Positions 37,557 to 48,273 of a stretch of DNA of 64,000 nucleotides are shown in pieces. The position numbers and the translations under genes were made by a program. The notes under the pieces were generated by a model that was not told where the DNA came from, ran no database searches, and saw only the letters and a list, made by a program, of their open reading frames with translations. Origin of the DNA: Armillaria gallica (Eukaryota; Basidiomycota; Agaricomycetes; Agaricales; Physalacriaceae); the NCBI GenBank assembly GCA_037576215.1, contig JBANDB010000007.1:4309001-4373000 (forward strand). Reading direction: 5' to 3'. Position 1 is the first letter of the stretch; each line of letters begins with the position of its first letter.

Positions 37557-38375
37557 AATATCAGGTTCTGCAACGATATGTCAAAGAAGTAACGTACGAC
37601 AAACATCCCATAAAGAGGATGATACAAACATCAGGAAAGGTGCCAGTCGTGTGTGCCCAGGCAATGGGGATGCCCATACCGGTGATAGTCCCTGGAGATA
37701 TATCATTGAACCCATACAACGGAGAAATGAATGTCACATACCAAGACAGGCCTGAGGCCAATACGTAACACGCTTCAATCAGGGATAAACTCCCAGTAAA
37801 GGGAATAGGTCGAGTAACGCGAGCCAATATCTGCACGTATATCGGTTCAGTGTTCAAAGAGAGTAACAGCGAGACCGATAACTTACGCCCATGATTTCAA
37901 CTTGGATATTATGAGCAGAAGAAGGAAAATATGTAATCCCAAAAAGATTAACGCATGTTTCACAGCTATGACGCCGCTGGCAATTGGTCGGTTCTTGGTC
38001 CTCTCTGGAGCATACTTAGAGAAGTATTACAACTGTTGCCTTGAACGTACTGACCGACTTTTGTGTCTATCTCCCTGTCAAGGATATCGTTCCAGATACA
38101 ACCGCCGCCTAGACCGAGCATAAGTCACTAAGTGATTAACAATCAGATGTGAAATATTACTGTCAGATGCAATTCAGAAATGCTTTGGTCGAAGGAAGAT
38201 TGAGGGCCCACCTGTGTAATATGCAGATACCAACAAAGCCGAAGACCAGACGAGTACCATACATCAAAACCGGTGATAGAGTAACACAGGACGCCATCGT
38301 GAGAGCCCATGCGTACGGCCAAAAAACCAGCGTAGTTCCCGCAAACTTGCGGACCCGCGTCAAAGCAATCTGAGG
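37557..38375 (-). pseudogene. UbiA-family prenyltransferase, nonsense and 3' truncated
   Basis: This is a membrane enzyme family that moves a prenyl chain onto an aromatic acceptor. Read on the minus strand it begins at about 38,370 with RVRKFAGTTLVFWPYAWAL. The first acidic motif follows, CIWNDILDREID, at about 38,065-38,110, then ERTKNRPIASGVI near 37,990 and a hydrophobic helix LIFLGLHIFLLLLII. The next part reads LGVYP-stop-LKRVTYWPQ. The stop TGA (37,779-37,781) sits where UbiA proteins often have W, which suggests TGG to TGA. An intron at about 37,692-37,739 leads to TGMGIPIAWAHTTG, and the frame then ends at the D-repeat junction, so the second Asp-rich motif is missing. The N-terminal exon is not resolved. 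It lies divergent to the P450. Confidence 0.75.
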
Positions 38376-38913
38376 TTCACATGAATCGACTTAGGCCTGC
38401 GCCTCAGAATAGGCTTACAAATGGACCAATTTCAAAACTAGTGGACATTTTATGAGATGAAGAATGCGAGGGATAGAGTAATCACAGTTGAGTTGTACAT
38501 CCAAGCTTCAAATTTTATACTCTGACGAAGCGGCCCATGTTGTCGCAGGTCACAAGTGGCCGCCAGAAGAGATACGTCAACTTGAATTGAAGGAAGCGGG
38601 CTCCGCTTGGTGGTATCGGAAGAGCAAATGGGAATACATGAATATTGTGACTCCACTAGGTACCATAGCGGACATCACATAAGAGGCACAGCCAGAGCTG
38701 AACGCGAGATGAAGGCAACACGATGCAAAAAGAGTTGCCAAATACAGTCAAACTCTCGCAGCGCTTGTTGGATCCGCTCACGACCAGATGTCCCTGCTCT
38801 GGACAACTGGCACCGATCTTCAGCTGATCATGTATCTGGTAAATGAGGGTGACCATTCGGCTTCATAGGCTCATTCCTAATGATTACGCAGAAGCCCACA
38901 ATTCTTCCCTAAC
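38376..38913. other. UbiA-P450 intergenic region
   Basis: No complete gene. It may hold the N-terminal exon and promoter of the UbiA gene on the minus strand and the promoter of the P450 on the plus strand. Short minus-strand frames were not recognised. Confidence 0.4.
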
Positions 38914-40829
38914 ATGTACTCCATCGATGTCTCCGCTATTGCTTTTGCTGCATCTCTCGTGGTCGTCGGTCTCACCCTCTTCTGGAAATTAGGATTCAAG
39001 GACTTGAAGTTTCCTCCTGGTCCTAAACGGGTACCAGTGGCAGGATGTGCACTCGTAATGCCGACAAAGAATGAACACCAGACATTCAGTAAATGGGCTG
39101 ATGAGTTCGGTCGTATTGTTGGCCTCAAAGTCTTTGGACAAAGGCTTGTCCTTCTGAATACCTCGGAGGTTGCTACTGAGCTGTTGAACACGAGAAGTTC
39201 AATATACTCACACAGGCCAGATTTCCCAATGCTTGAAATGTATGTTACTCTTCCGTCCAATCACCTTGGCCTAACGATCATTTTTTGCAGGATGTCGTTT
39301 CCGAAATGGAATGTCGGCATCATGAATACTGGGAGCACTCATCGCTCAGCGCGTCAAATGCTGGGCCAATCGATGAATCCCAAGGCTATACATCTATACC
39401 ACGATATAATGGCTAGCGAAGTACGATGCCTTTCGAAATATATTCGGGATTCGCCCTCTGAATATGCAAGACATCTACGTCGGTAAGCTTCCTGGCATTT
39501 GACCTCAGATATTGAGCAGGACTCATAACTGTATGCATCAGCTTGAATGCGAACATTATACTCAGGGTATTCTATGGCGTCCAGCCGGGTCGTGTCGAGA
39601 CCGAGAACCTTGTTACACTCAACAACAAGCTCTTGGATGCTACATCTCTAGCTGGTGCTCCTCTCGCTTATCTTGTCAACACCTTTCCCATATGTCTGTC
39701 CGCTCCACCATTTCTGCTGCCTTCCAAATTGATCTATTACCAGTGAAATATTGGCCAAGGTTTCTACCAGGCGGCCGATTCAAAGCTGATGTCGAGGTTG
39801 GTTCAAGGCTTGTTGAGGAGCTGTTTACAATTCCTATTTTACCGGTGAACACAAAGGAGGTGAGCTCTCTCGCAACTGTGGCGTTTGCTGAAAAGGCATG
39901 GTTAATAATGGTCTCGGCTAGACAATGCCGTTTCTCTCTATGCATAGTGGCAACAAGTCCCAGCGTGATCTCGCTCGGTCTGTGGCAGCGACTGCTTTTT
40001 CCGGTACGTATATTGAACTATATTTTGGTTCAGAAAGGTGACTGTGTATAACAGCTGGTGTTGAGACATCCACGTCAATGTTGTTGTCCTTTGTCCTTGC
40101 GATGGTACATTACCCGGATGTACAGCGGAAGGCTCAGTCTGAAATTGACGCCAAACTCTCTGGGGTACTTCCGACTGTCAAAGACCGGCTCAATACTCTA
40201 CCATATGTGGATGCCATTCTGTCGGAATGCTATCGATGGGCCCCTCCGGGTCACTTAGGTTCAGGATCATTTTCCACTTTTTTTTCTCTGCCTAATCTTT
40301 CCGTTTTATCCTCAGGATTACCTCATTGTCTTTCTCAAGACGATTCAATTGATGGCTATCTCTGGAACGGTGGTTCTCCCGAACATCTGGTGAGCGTTGG
40401 TCGTCCTCGGAGTAAAGCCAGTAATATGATGATTTTGTTCAGGAACATCCTCCATGACTCGAGACGCCACAGAAATCCGATGGAATTTATGCCCGAACGT
40501 TTCCTAGGTGCAAACCCTGAACCTGATCCGCGAGAACACGTTTATGGATATGGGCGTCGGTAGGTCGACTTCCGTCTCTTTGTTGTGCTAGCATCCTGAC
40601 AGTTGTAAGCCTTTGTCCTGGTCGCTACCTGGCTGAAGACAACTTATGGCTTGCAATGGCTAACATGCTCGCTGTATTCCAATTTCAGATGGCTTCCGGC
40701 GCTGATGGACAGCCTATCAGTCCAGTTGTTGAGTTCACGTCGGGTATAATGAAGTTCGTCTTTCATTCTTCCCTTGTACCAGTACGTCCTAACTTCTTCA
40801 AAGCCGACCTCGTGATTTCAAATGTTTGA
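38914..40829 (+). CDS. cytochrome P450 monooxygenase
   Basis: A haem-thiolate oxidase, probably ER-anchored and likely in secondary metabolism. The N-terminus is a hydrophobic anchor (AIAFAASLVVVGLTLFW) followed by the PPGP hinge. The I-helix AGVETSTS begins near 40,051, after an intron at about 40,000-40,050. Next come the ExxR motif ECYR with a split APPG/LPH junction, PMEFMPERFL, and the haem loop YGYGRR-LCPGRYLAE split by the intron 40,560-40,619. About ten introns are inferred, the first at 39,240-39,290. All key motifs join in frame; the 39.8-39.95 kb exons are the least certain. The end is taken as the TGA at 40,827-40,829, giving an unusual C-terminal tail. It neighbours a UbiA relic and an O-methyltransferase, which suggests a small pathway. 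Confidence 0.75.
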
Positions 40830-41933
40830 TTGAGCCACGCTCCCTCGAAGCCTCGAAGCTCATTCCCGATAAGTGTTAACTCTCTCATTTTATCATCATG
40901 AGTCCTGTGTAATATCTTGAACGAATTTATTCTGTGATTTATCATTTCAATGGTTGAACTTGTAATATCAAACGATCAACATATATATGCGAAAGATCAT
41001 CTTGACTCGGAACTGTTCTCACCAAATGGAACAAAAGTGCAAAGATGCGAGGTCATGACCATGATTGTCGTGGTATCTTTTTACTTCCGCATTCAGGCCG
41101 ATCAACAAGCGCTAACTCGTTCGTGTGTATAGAAGCAGCAAGCTGACTAGAATGAAGACCGAGAACGCTACACGCGACATATTTGGATTCAGGTAGTTCA
41201 CGAGTCATACTACGTGAGCCCGTCAGGAAGGGAGAAGCCCCTTGAGACGAGGACCGAATGTGATATGGTATGCCCCTCCAGAAACTGTTGGACATAGACC
41301 ACAGGATATGTGATATCAAGAAAAGCTGTACTCGCACTTGAAGGTATAGGATGGGAACTTTCAGTCAATCTATTATCACATATGTGTTACAAATTCCTGA
41401 TGAAGCGTATTGAAGCGCCTGCCGAGAAGCCCGATGATAGCGCGCCACAACACAGACCTGGCCGCTCTTTCTCTTTCCAACCTTCGCGTAGCGCTCCCAT
41501 GCATACCAATGGTATGGTTCTATATCACAGGAGACTACTCACCGCCTACTTGATGTCTCATCATCATCACCATCATATAACATGGTCCGCAGGTGAGTAT
41601 TGTTGGGCCCTGAATAGCAGATAATTTCACACAGATTTCGGACCCAAGTAGACTGCTTATATCCTTAGATCTTCTTCGAACACCAAGTGCTTCTCTCAGG
41701 CCCTGTGCCTAACTATGAGGGGAAACATTATCCCAAGCCCAGCGTCTAACTTTGTCCAGGCTGTCCCTTCTTGATGTTGGCTTTTACATCGCACTGAAGA
41801 CTCACACTCCTACCTTCTTCCTTACATCAATGACGGGCTTCCATCTTATTGGCTATAGAATTGTAGATGCTGTTTGATTGTTTAGTTTTCCGCCCATTTT
41901 GTCATCGCAGAACTGTCTACACTCTGATTTAAA
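40830..41933. other. P450 to methyltransferase intergenic region
   Basis: No gene is assigned. A plus-strand frame at 41,310-41,624 contains ALEGIGWE, faintly like the GIGW motif of wax-synthase-type acyltransferases, but nothing around it supports that. A CATCATCATCACCATCAT run lies at 41,562-41,579. 41,840-41,933 is probably the promoter of the methyltransferase. Confidence 0.4.
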
Positions 41934-43948
41934 ATGAGTCCTCTCTCCGCCTTCAAGTTACATCGCCCTCATTTCGGCTCCTCACGCAGAATGTCGTCTC
42001 CTTCTCCTCTCAAGCAGCTATCCAATCTCATTTCTGCATCGGTGGACCAGATTGAATCGCACTACAAATCCAACGGTACTCTTCAGTACCCGAGCCTGGA
42101 TGCTCCGTTCGACCCTACCTCCCCATCTGAGGCTCTATCGATGGATCCCGCTGTCATTCCAGCAGCAATGGTCATTGTCTCCGCCTGCGCCCAACTGAGC
42201 GCGACAGTGAACCTGCCTGCGATGACAATGTACGATACCATCGGTGGCATAAGTTTCCATCTTCCCAAAGCGTGGAGCCCGGTTACTAAGGAGCAATACC
42301 ACAGTTCCACCTCTCGTCTGCGCTACGTGTAGCACTTGAGGCTAACGTCGTGGAAATTTTACGAGGACATCCTCAGGGTCTACATGTTTAGGATATAGCC
42401 GCACAAAACGAAATGGTGCCTGTAAAACTTGGTACGGCTATATGTATCCTGTGAAATCCTCCTTTCTGAAATCTTGGACAGGCAGAGTTCTCCGTCTGCT
42501 TGCTACGCACCACATCTTCAATGAGATGGCACCTGACACATTCAGCAACAATAGGATTTCGTCCATGATGGATACCTTAAAATCCGTTGACGAGATCAAG
42601 GCTAGGTTTGTTCATCCTTTTCCTGGAAGCCCGGTAATTCTCACGAAAGCGCAACCCAGAGAACAAACATGTCAGGTCCACTGGAGTGTCCGCTTTGCTG
42701 GAGCATAGGTAACGATTTTATTATCCGTGATCGTTTCTCATTGAAACGTGTCGTTACAAAAGTGCCGACGAAGTGTTAAAGAGTTCAGCGTACTTGGTTG
42801 AAGTTTTGCTCAACAAGCAGTTAGGCCATTCAGATGATCATAAGGACTGTCCATTCTCGGTGGGTTCTTTTGTTTCATTTCCCTTACATAGACTTAACCA
42901 AGTACCAGTACGTCTTCAAGACAGACAAGAATATGTTTGATTGGTACGAGGAGCCTGGAAATGAATACAGACTCAAGAGGTTCAGTGCTGCCATGGAGGG
43001 AGCGGCAAAACCGGACCCTCCAAATGCAATCCTAGCAGGTAAGTACGCCACAGTACAATAGTATCTTTGCCTCACTGCATTCGGTCAGGATTTCAATGGG
43101 GGAGCTTAGCAAACGGATCTGTCGTAGTGGATGTCGGCGGCGGGATGGGCCATTCCATGCTCAAAGTCCACAAAGAACACCCGTCTTTGAAGATCGTTGT
43201 TCAAGACAGACCTATGGTTATCGAGCAGGCGAAGCAGGTAAACTTCTTTAAGTCGATCCATTTCCTTTTATATATATTTAATTCCACGTAGTTCTGGAGC
43301 ACCAACGATGCCGATGCTGTATCTAGTGGTTCCGTTATACTTCAAGGTGAATTACTTCTTTCTTCCGGTATCATTGCCCTGTAACATATTTTCTTCAGCT
43401 CAGGACTTCTTCACGCCGCAACAAGTCAGAGCGCCTGCGGTGTTCATGTGCCGGATGATCTTCCACGACTACGGCAAGTCCGTCGCGGAAAAGATATTGA
43501 AGCAGTTGCGATCTACCGCGTCCTCAAACACCAAACTTCTCATCACTGACCAGGTATTTATATCTCCTTCTTTATCTCTATCACAGATGTTCATTATTTT
43601 TACTACAGATTGTTCCGTATGCTTGTCCCAACGAAACAACTCAGTCCCTGACGAGTAGCATCAAAGGGGCAGGCCAGCTTCCTGCCCCTCCTCCTTTGCT
43701 GGCGAACTTGGGCAAGGCCAATTCGATTACCGTTATCGGGGACCTCCAGGTGATGCCTGTCTTACGGCCTTTTATCTCAGTGGATAATCCTCTTACACTT
43801 AACCTTTCAGATGTATACGTCGCAAGGAGGTGAAGAACGTACACTTGGGTCATTCATTGATCTCTTGGGAAGCGAAGGCTGGAAGATAGAGGAGGTCTTC
43901 ACCATCCCCGGTCCTATTCACAAGCAGATTCTGGCGATTCCTGTCTGA
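41934..43948 (+). pseudogene. SAM-dependent O-methyltransferase with an in-frame stop
   Basis: This belongs to the fungal class I O-methyltransferases that methylate hydroxyls of small metabolites. It reads from MSPLSAF through QIESHYKSNG, an intron near 42,228-42,300, then EANVVEILRG and GLHV-stop-DIAAQN. The family has K at the stop position, so AAG to TAG at 42,389-42,391 is likely. Downstream exons look sound: RVLRLLATHHIFNE, NMFDWYEEPGNEYRLKRF, the SAM motif VVDVGGGMGHS near 43,127, DFFTPQ, IFHDYG, and the C-terminal LGSEGWKIEEVF ending at 43,948. About seven introns of 50-80 nt are inferred. Apart from the one stop it could encode the full enzyme, so an assembly error or unusual splicing is possible. 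Confidence 0.7.
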
Positions 43949-44240
43949 ACTTGAATGATTCGGTAGTGCTGGATTTATAACTTATTGGCCACGTAGGCCT
44001 GATGTACAGTGTATTGCACGACGCCCTCAATTGTTGTGATTCATCTTCTGATTTAGTCAAGGAATGTCAACGTCTGTTCTCGTACTTCGTGAAGATGGGA
44101 TCAGTATAGGATCAGTACTAGTATGTTGAAAGCCTAGTTCGCACTGACCTCGGAGAACGATTGTACATCTTTGTGAGGAGGCAAGTAGTAAGAACGCAAA
44201 AACATGCGCAAAAACCAGAAGCATGGCGGTGGTACGTACC
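43949..44240. other. spacer after the methyltransferase
   Basis: No gene seen; probably the 3' flank of the methyltransferase. Confidence 0.4.
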
Positions 44241-44745
44241 GGTGTACGGCCCGAAGGCTGAAGCCCAAATATCTTCGTGAATTATTGAGTGTCGCGGTAC
44301 ACTGGCATCCAAGTACGGTATTTCGTTGATTCCCGTTTGCAAACGAGCTTATACGTCTTCTTGTTACTAGACATTCTGCATTTATATTGCGTGGTTTTCG
44401 ACGACAAGTTTGATGAATACATTAATAATTATCCTTCGAGGAACGGATCTGTCCATCGTCTGCCACGGTGGTTTTCCGAAGATGCAAGGCCAGCTCTGAG
44501 CGAATTTCGATGAATACCGTGTTTGTTTCTTATGAGTATTCTTAACGATCCTCGCTCAATGACATTGCTTGTGGTACATGAGTAGTGCTCAAAGACAATG
44601 CGATAACGAGGTACAACATCTCTTGTACCGTCACTGTCGCCTTTCACAGTAAAGGCCTTGCGTTATGAAGTAACCGCTACACGATTCAAGACATGTCATA
44701 GATTCGCAAGAAATGGAGTCATTTTTACCTCCTGAGTTATATCTG
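44241..44745. repeat. A-tail plus effector-tail repeat
   Basis: The first 40 bp match the end of module A ('accggtgtacggcccgaag'). The next part matches 18,955-19,330, i.e. the last part of the effector-like gene and its 3' flank, e.g. 'tgacgacaagttcga'-type words near 44,398. The frames are destroyed. It shows that modules A and C travelled together. Confidence 0.55.
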
Positions 44746-45299
44746 TGATGGGTAAACAAATTCCTTACGCTTTTGCCTTCTCACCTCTTACGTTGGGTCA
44801 CGTACCGTCTTGCTGTACCATTATACCACAAGAGCTTGCAATAAGATTATCAATAACAAGTATAGGAGCACGACATACCATACTACTACAAGCTCGGCGC
44901 CAGACCCTGGAGGAGGTGAACTTGTTGGAAGACGTGTCTCCAAAGGTGACCAACGTAGACATGTAAGGTCTAAACAATAACAAGTAACATGAGCTCTGAA
45001 GAGAGAATATCTTTCGGTTCTTTTAGCTTGGGCTCGAGCCCAGCTATTCCACATAGGCGCTTCGGGCCCGTACGCCATAAGAGAGTTAAGAAGGGGTTTA
45101 TATCAGTTGCCAGGCGTCGTTCGTCGTTTAAATAAATCAAGGTGTGGAGATACCCCATAGAGAGTAGAAACATCCAATAAGAATGCATTTTTAGGGAGGT
45201 CATACAAAAAGGATTGTGTTTGAACCTTCGAGAAGTTAAGGAGAGGACGACGTTGGTTCTGCGATGGTCCCGGTCTCGACTCGGATGCGCTGTTCTGCA
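44746..45299. other. no gene recognised
   Basis: Short frames only, on both strands; no domain or repeat partner was recognised. Confidence 0.4.
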
Positions 45300-46480
45300 C
45301 AGAACACTTTGATTTAGGGTATTGGGGTTGCTATAAACATGGGTATACATGATCTGTAAATGAGATGCGAGTATCAGAATTTAGAAAATAGTACACACAA
45401 GAAGAAGTTAGTTGTTTGAATCGGGCTCGCGGACCAGATAAACCCGGGCTTTCTTTGCTTTCGCTTTCACTGGCATTCCATTTTCTCAGCTCGCACAAGC
45501 CTCTGCTGTACGGTTCCATTGTATCAACCTCGTCGGTACTATCCAAAGACCAACGGGAGAAAAACTGACGCGCTTTCAAGGCTATTTCCTCCGTTCTGAC
45601 ACCGTACGACGCTGGAGATAATGTTGTGCGACCGCCATTATTCTGATAACAATACTATTCTTTTAACGCGTTTTCAGATTCATTTTCTGCCTCTGAAGCT
45701 GAATCCTGAGGCCAGGCAAAACCCCATACCATCTACCTTGCGCTTCATACGGCTTCCGCAAATCCCTATTTCTTCCTATTTCTTCATTTTATTCGTCGAC
45801 CAGGCGTATCTCGCTTCCAGTCTCTTCTACTCTCCATCGATGGCCTTTCCAAAATGTCCGCAGAATGGTTTATATATTGACCATCGTTGCCTGGACTCTG
45901 CTGTTCGCTTCGACCTTGTGCAATCTAGATGCACGTCTGGGCTAAATTGAAGGAGGAAATCATTCGGCTGTGAGACTTGGCTGGAAAGGCGATACGGTAA
46001 ATGTGAGTATAGTTCAGTTACGACTATGTTTGAAGCCTAATAACGGACAAGCGATTAAGATACCGACCCTCAAGGACGTGAAAATCAGCATTACGATTGG
46101 ACGACTGCGCGACTGACTACTACTAGACTCTGCCTGCCGGTTATACATGCGATTCGATTCTTCTGCAAAAAACGACATCAATTATTATGCAGCAGGATGG
46201 CCTGGATCTCGACACATATATCACGACCTTGCAATATGACAATAGAACCGGTCTCTTTTCCTGCAAAGTCCTCAACACGGTGATGGCGTCTATTTACTCC
46301 TAAGGTAAGTACCTCGGAGTACCATGCTCGAGATGTTTTTCGCAGTAATGCTCAACTAATCTCCCATTAGCACGGTGTTTCGTCGTCATACCACCTTGTC
46401 TGCGTAGCAGCTGAACCTTCCCAAAGGCGAAGAAGAACCTTTGTGACGTCTTACGCCAGGCAGATCTTGAGCACGAACCC
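45300..46480. repeat. repeat module D, copy 6
   Basis: D copy with 'gcggaccagataaacccgggc' near 45,431, the CATACCATCTACC segment, and AATGTGAGTATAGTTC near 46,001 followed by a stretch related to 12,030-12,300 of copy 1. It precedes the E module of NLR copy 3, as D copy 4 does for NLR copy 2. Confidence 0.6.
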
Positions 46481-46489
46481 AGTTCTTTT

Positions 46490-48273
46490 CGCCGGTTCTT
46501 CTGATATTCGGCTAGATCACCCGGCATCTGTAATCGGTTCAAGTTATGCAAAAAAACAATAGCAGTGGGTGGTTGTGGGTGATAGTGCCACGAATGTGAA
46601 TCCCCTTTTGAAGAACATTCTCTCCGCGCTTCCTCGCTGTCTATACATGGAGCTCTCGACACCCCTCTATTTGGCTCGTGCGCTCTTCAAATGGGCGAGT
46701 GTTCATCCTAGTTGAAATCTAATTGGGCACTAATCAACAATTTCTAGGTTCGTCGACTTGGGCTTTGCGTTACCTTCGAACCGCTGTGCCTAATGCTCGT
46801 GAAGAAAAAATGGAAAGGCACTGCCACTAGCAGCAGGCGGCTGCAGGCCACCTGGGCGTCCGTAGAGTTCGGGCTGAGAGTTTAGGCATCCGTGCCCAAG
46901 GATGATTCTAGGCTTTCGTGTAGAAGGCAGCTGGTAAAAGCTGAGCGCTAGCGCTGAAGTCTGTCGGTAAGAACAAGTGAATTAACGGTAAAATGTTAAT
47001 GATTTACATCGAGTCAGAATTGACTCCCGAGCCAGAGTGTACGTCTGGAAGTTTCGAACCTGGGGCAGTGGCAGTGGTCTGTAAATGGCAGGGACGACTG
47101 CATTCAAGCTTTAGGTAGAAAGTCAAGAGTCGCGCAACATACCCGCCCTATTTCAGGAGGGTTAATGCAGCGATCTCTCTGACTGGGATTCGAACCCAGC
47201 TTGTGAAGCCCATGCCAGCACGCTTCGTCAATACACAATAGAGAGCTGAATCAGAATACTTATATGCAGTGTCGTGCGTGGATTCGTTTATGTACCTGGA
47301 TCCGCACCTGCAAACAAACACCGAAGGGGCTAGGGCCAAGAATGATACTTCAAACAAGGAACCGCACAGTAGCATAGTGCCTCAGTGCTGAATCTTCCTT
47401 GCGTCGAGACAGTAGTAACATCACTGACATTCGTTTGTTTTCGAAGCAAACCACAGCCGCCGTCACGATTGATTGTCCCAAATACCGTGTGTCGTTAGAG
47501 AATTGATAAGGTCGAGCATTTTCACTGTTGATTAGATAGCATAAGGAGCTTGCTTCGTGTTAGAAGAGAATAACAACATTCGGTCAACGTAAGGCTTTAC
47601 GATGAAGACGTAAAGTTAGACCGAGCTACAGGGAACCTGCAGTATAGCCACTGATGAATCCAATTGCAACAGAAACTGGAGAAAAGTAAAGTTCCAGACA
47701 CCAGCAGACACCCACTGAACATGTAATAGTGTAGACGTGAAGCGGTGGCGTGCCTTATTGCCCCCGGAACTCCGGCCCGAGCTTTGACAAACCCGAGTCA
47801 ACACCTGCCAACGACCGCCGTCCATTGTCAATGTACTTAACTGTTCAACGTTTAATCTTGAACACCCCATACGGCTGGCGCTATCCAGATCCAACGGGTG
47901 CTGCAGTCGTCTGCGAAGCTTTGAGTCTTGATTATGGCGTACCTTGTGGTTTTCTTTTCCTCGGAACTGCCAGCAGTGACAGTAACGGCAGCCAGAAACC
48001 TGTGCATTATGAAAGTGCTGTAGGACACGCACGCACCGATTGGTAGTGTATATATGTACAGCACCTCCAGAACTTCTCTTCCACTGCACCTCCGTCGTCG
48101 AGTTTTATGAGCATTGAGATGGACAAACGGTGAGTACTTGAGTCCTCATCACGGCCGGGATTCTAGAATCATTTGTGCTCATAACGATGGTAGATATCGC
48201 TTTCGTCGAATCAAGGGTACTCTTCCACCTTCGCATTTACGACCTTTTCTCGCTAAGCGCTCTTACTGACTAG
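46490..48273. repeat. NLR upstream module E, copy 3, expanded
   Basis: 5' flank of NLR copy 3, with 'catcctagttgaaatctaat' near 46,706 and the ATGAGCATTGAGATGGACAAACGGTGAGT word near 48,109. It is about 1 kb longer than in copies 1 and 2; the extra part includes a tRNA-like unit and the stretch 46,860-47,600. A 157-codon minus-strand frame (47,616-48,089) was not recognised. Confidence 0.5.
47131..47247 (-). repeat. tRNA-like (SINE-like) unit 7
   Basis: Minus-strand unit with CTCTCTATTGTGTATTGACGAAGC, a perfect T arm CTGGG/TTCGAAT/CCCAG, a closing CAGAGAGA and a remnant of the hairpin (CCCTCCTGAAATAGGGCGGG). Its flank beyond the head resembles that of unit 2. Confidence 0.5.

Noticed and set aside
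41310..41624. Possible wax-synthase-like acyltransferase between the P450 and the methyltransferase
   Set aside because: Only the short ALEGIGWE phrase is suggestive. The membrane segments and other motifs of that family are absent.
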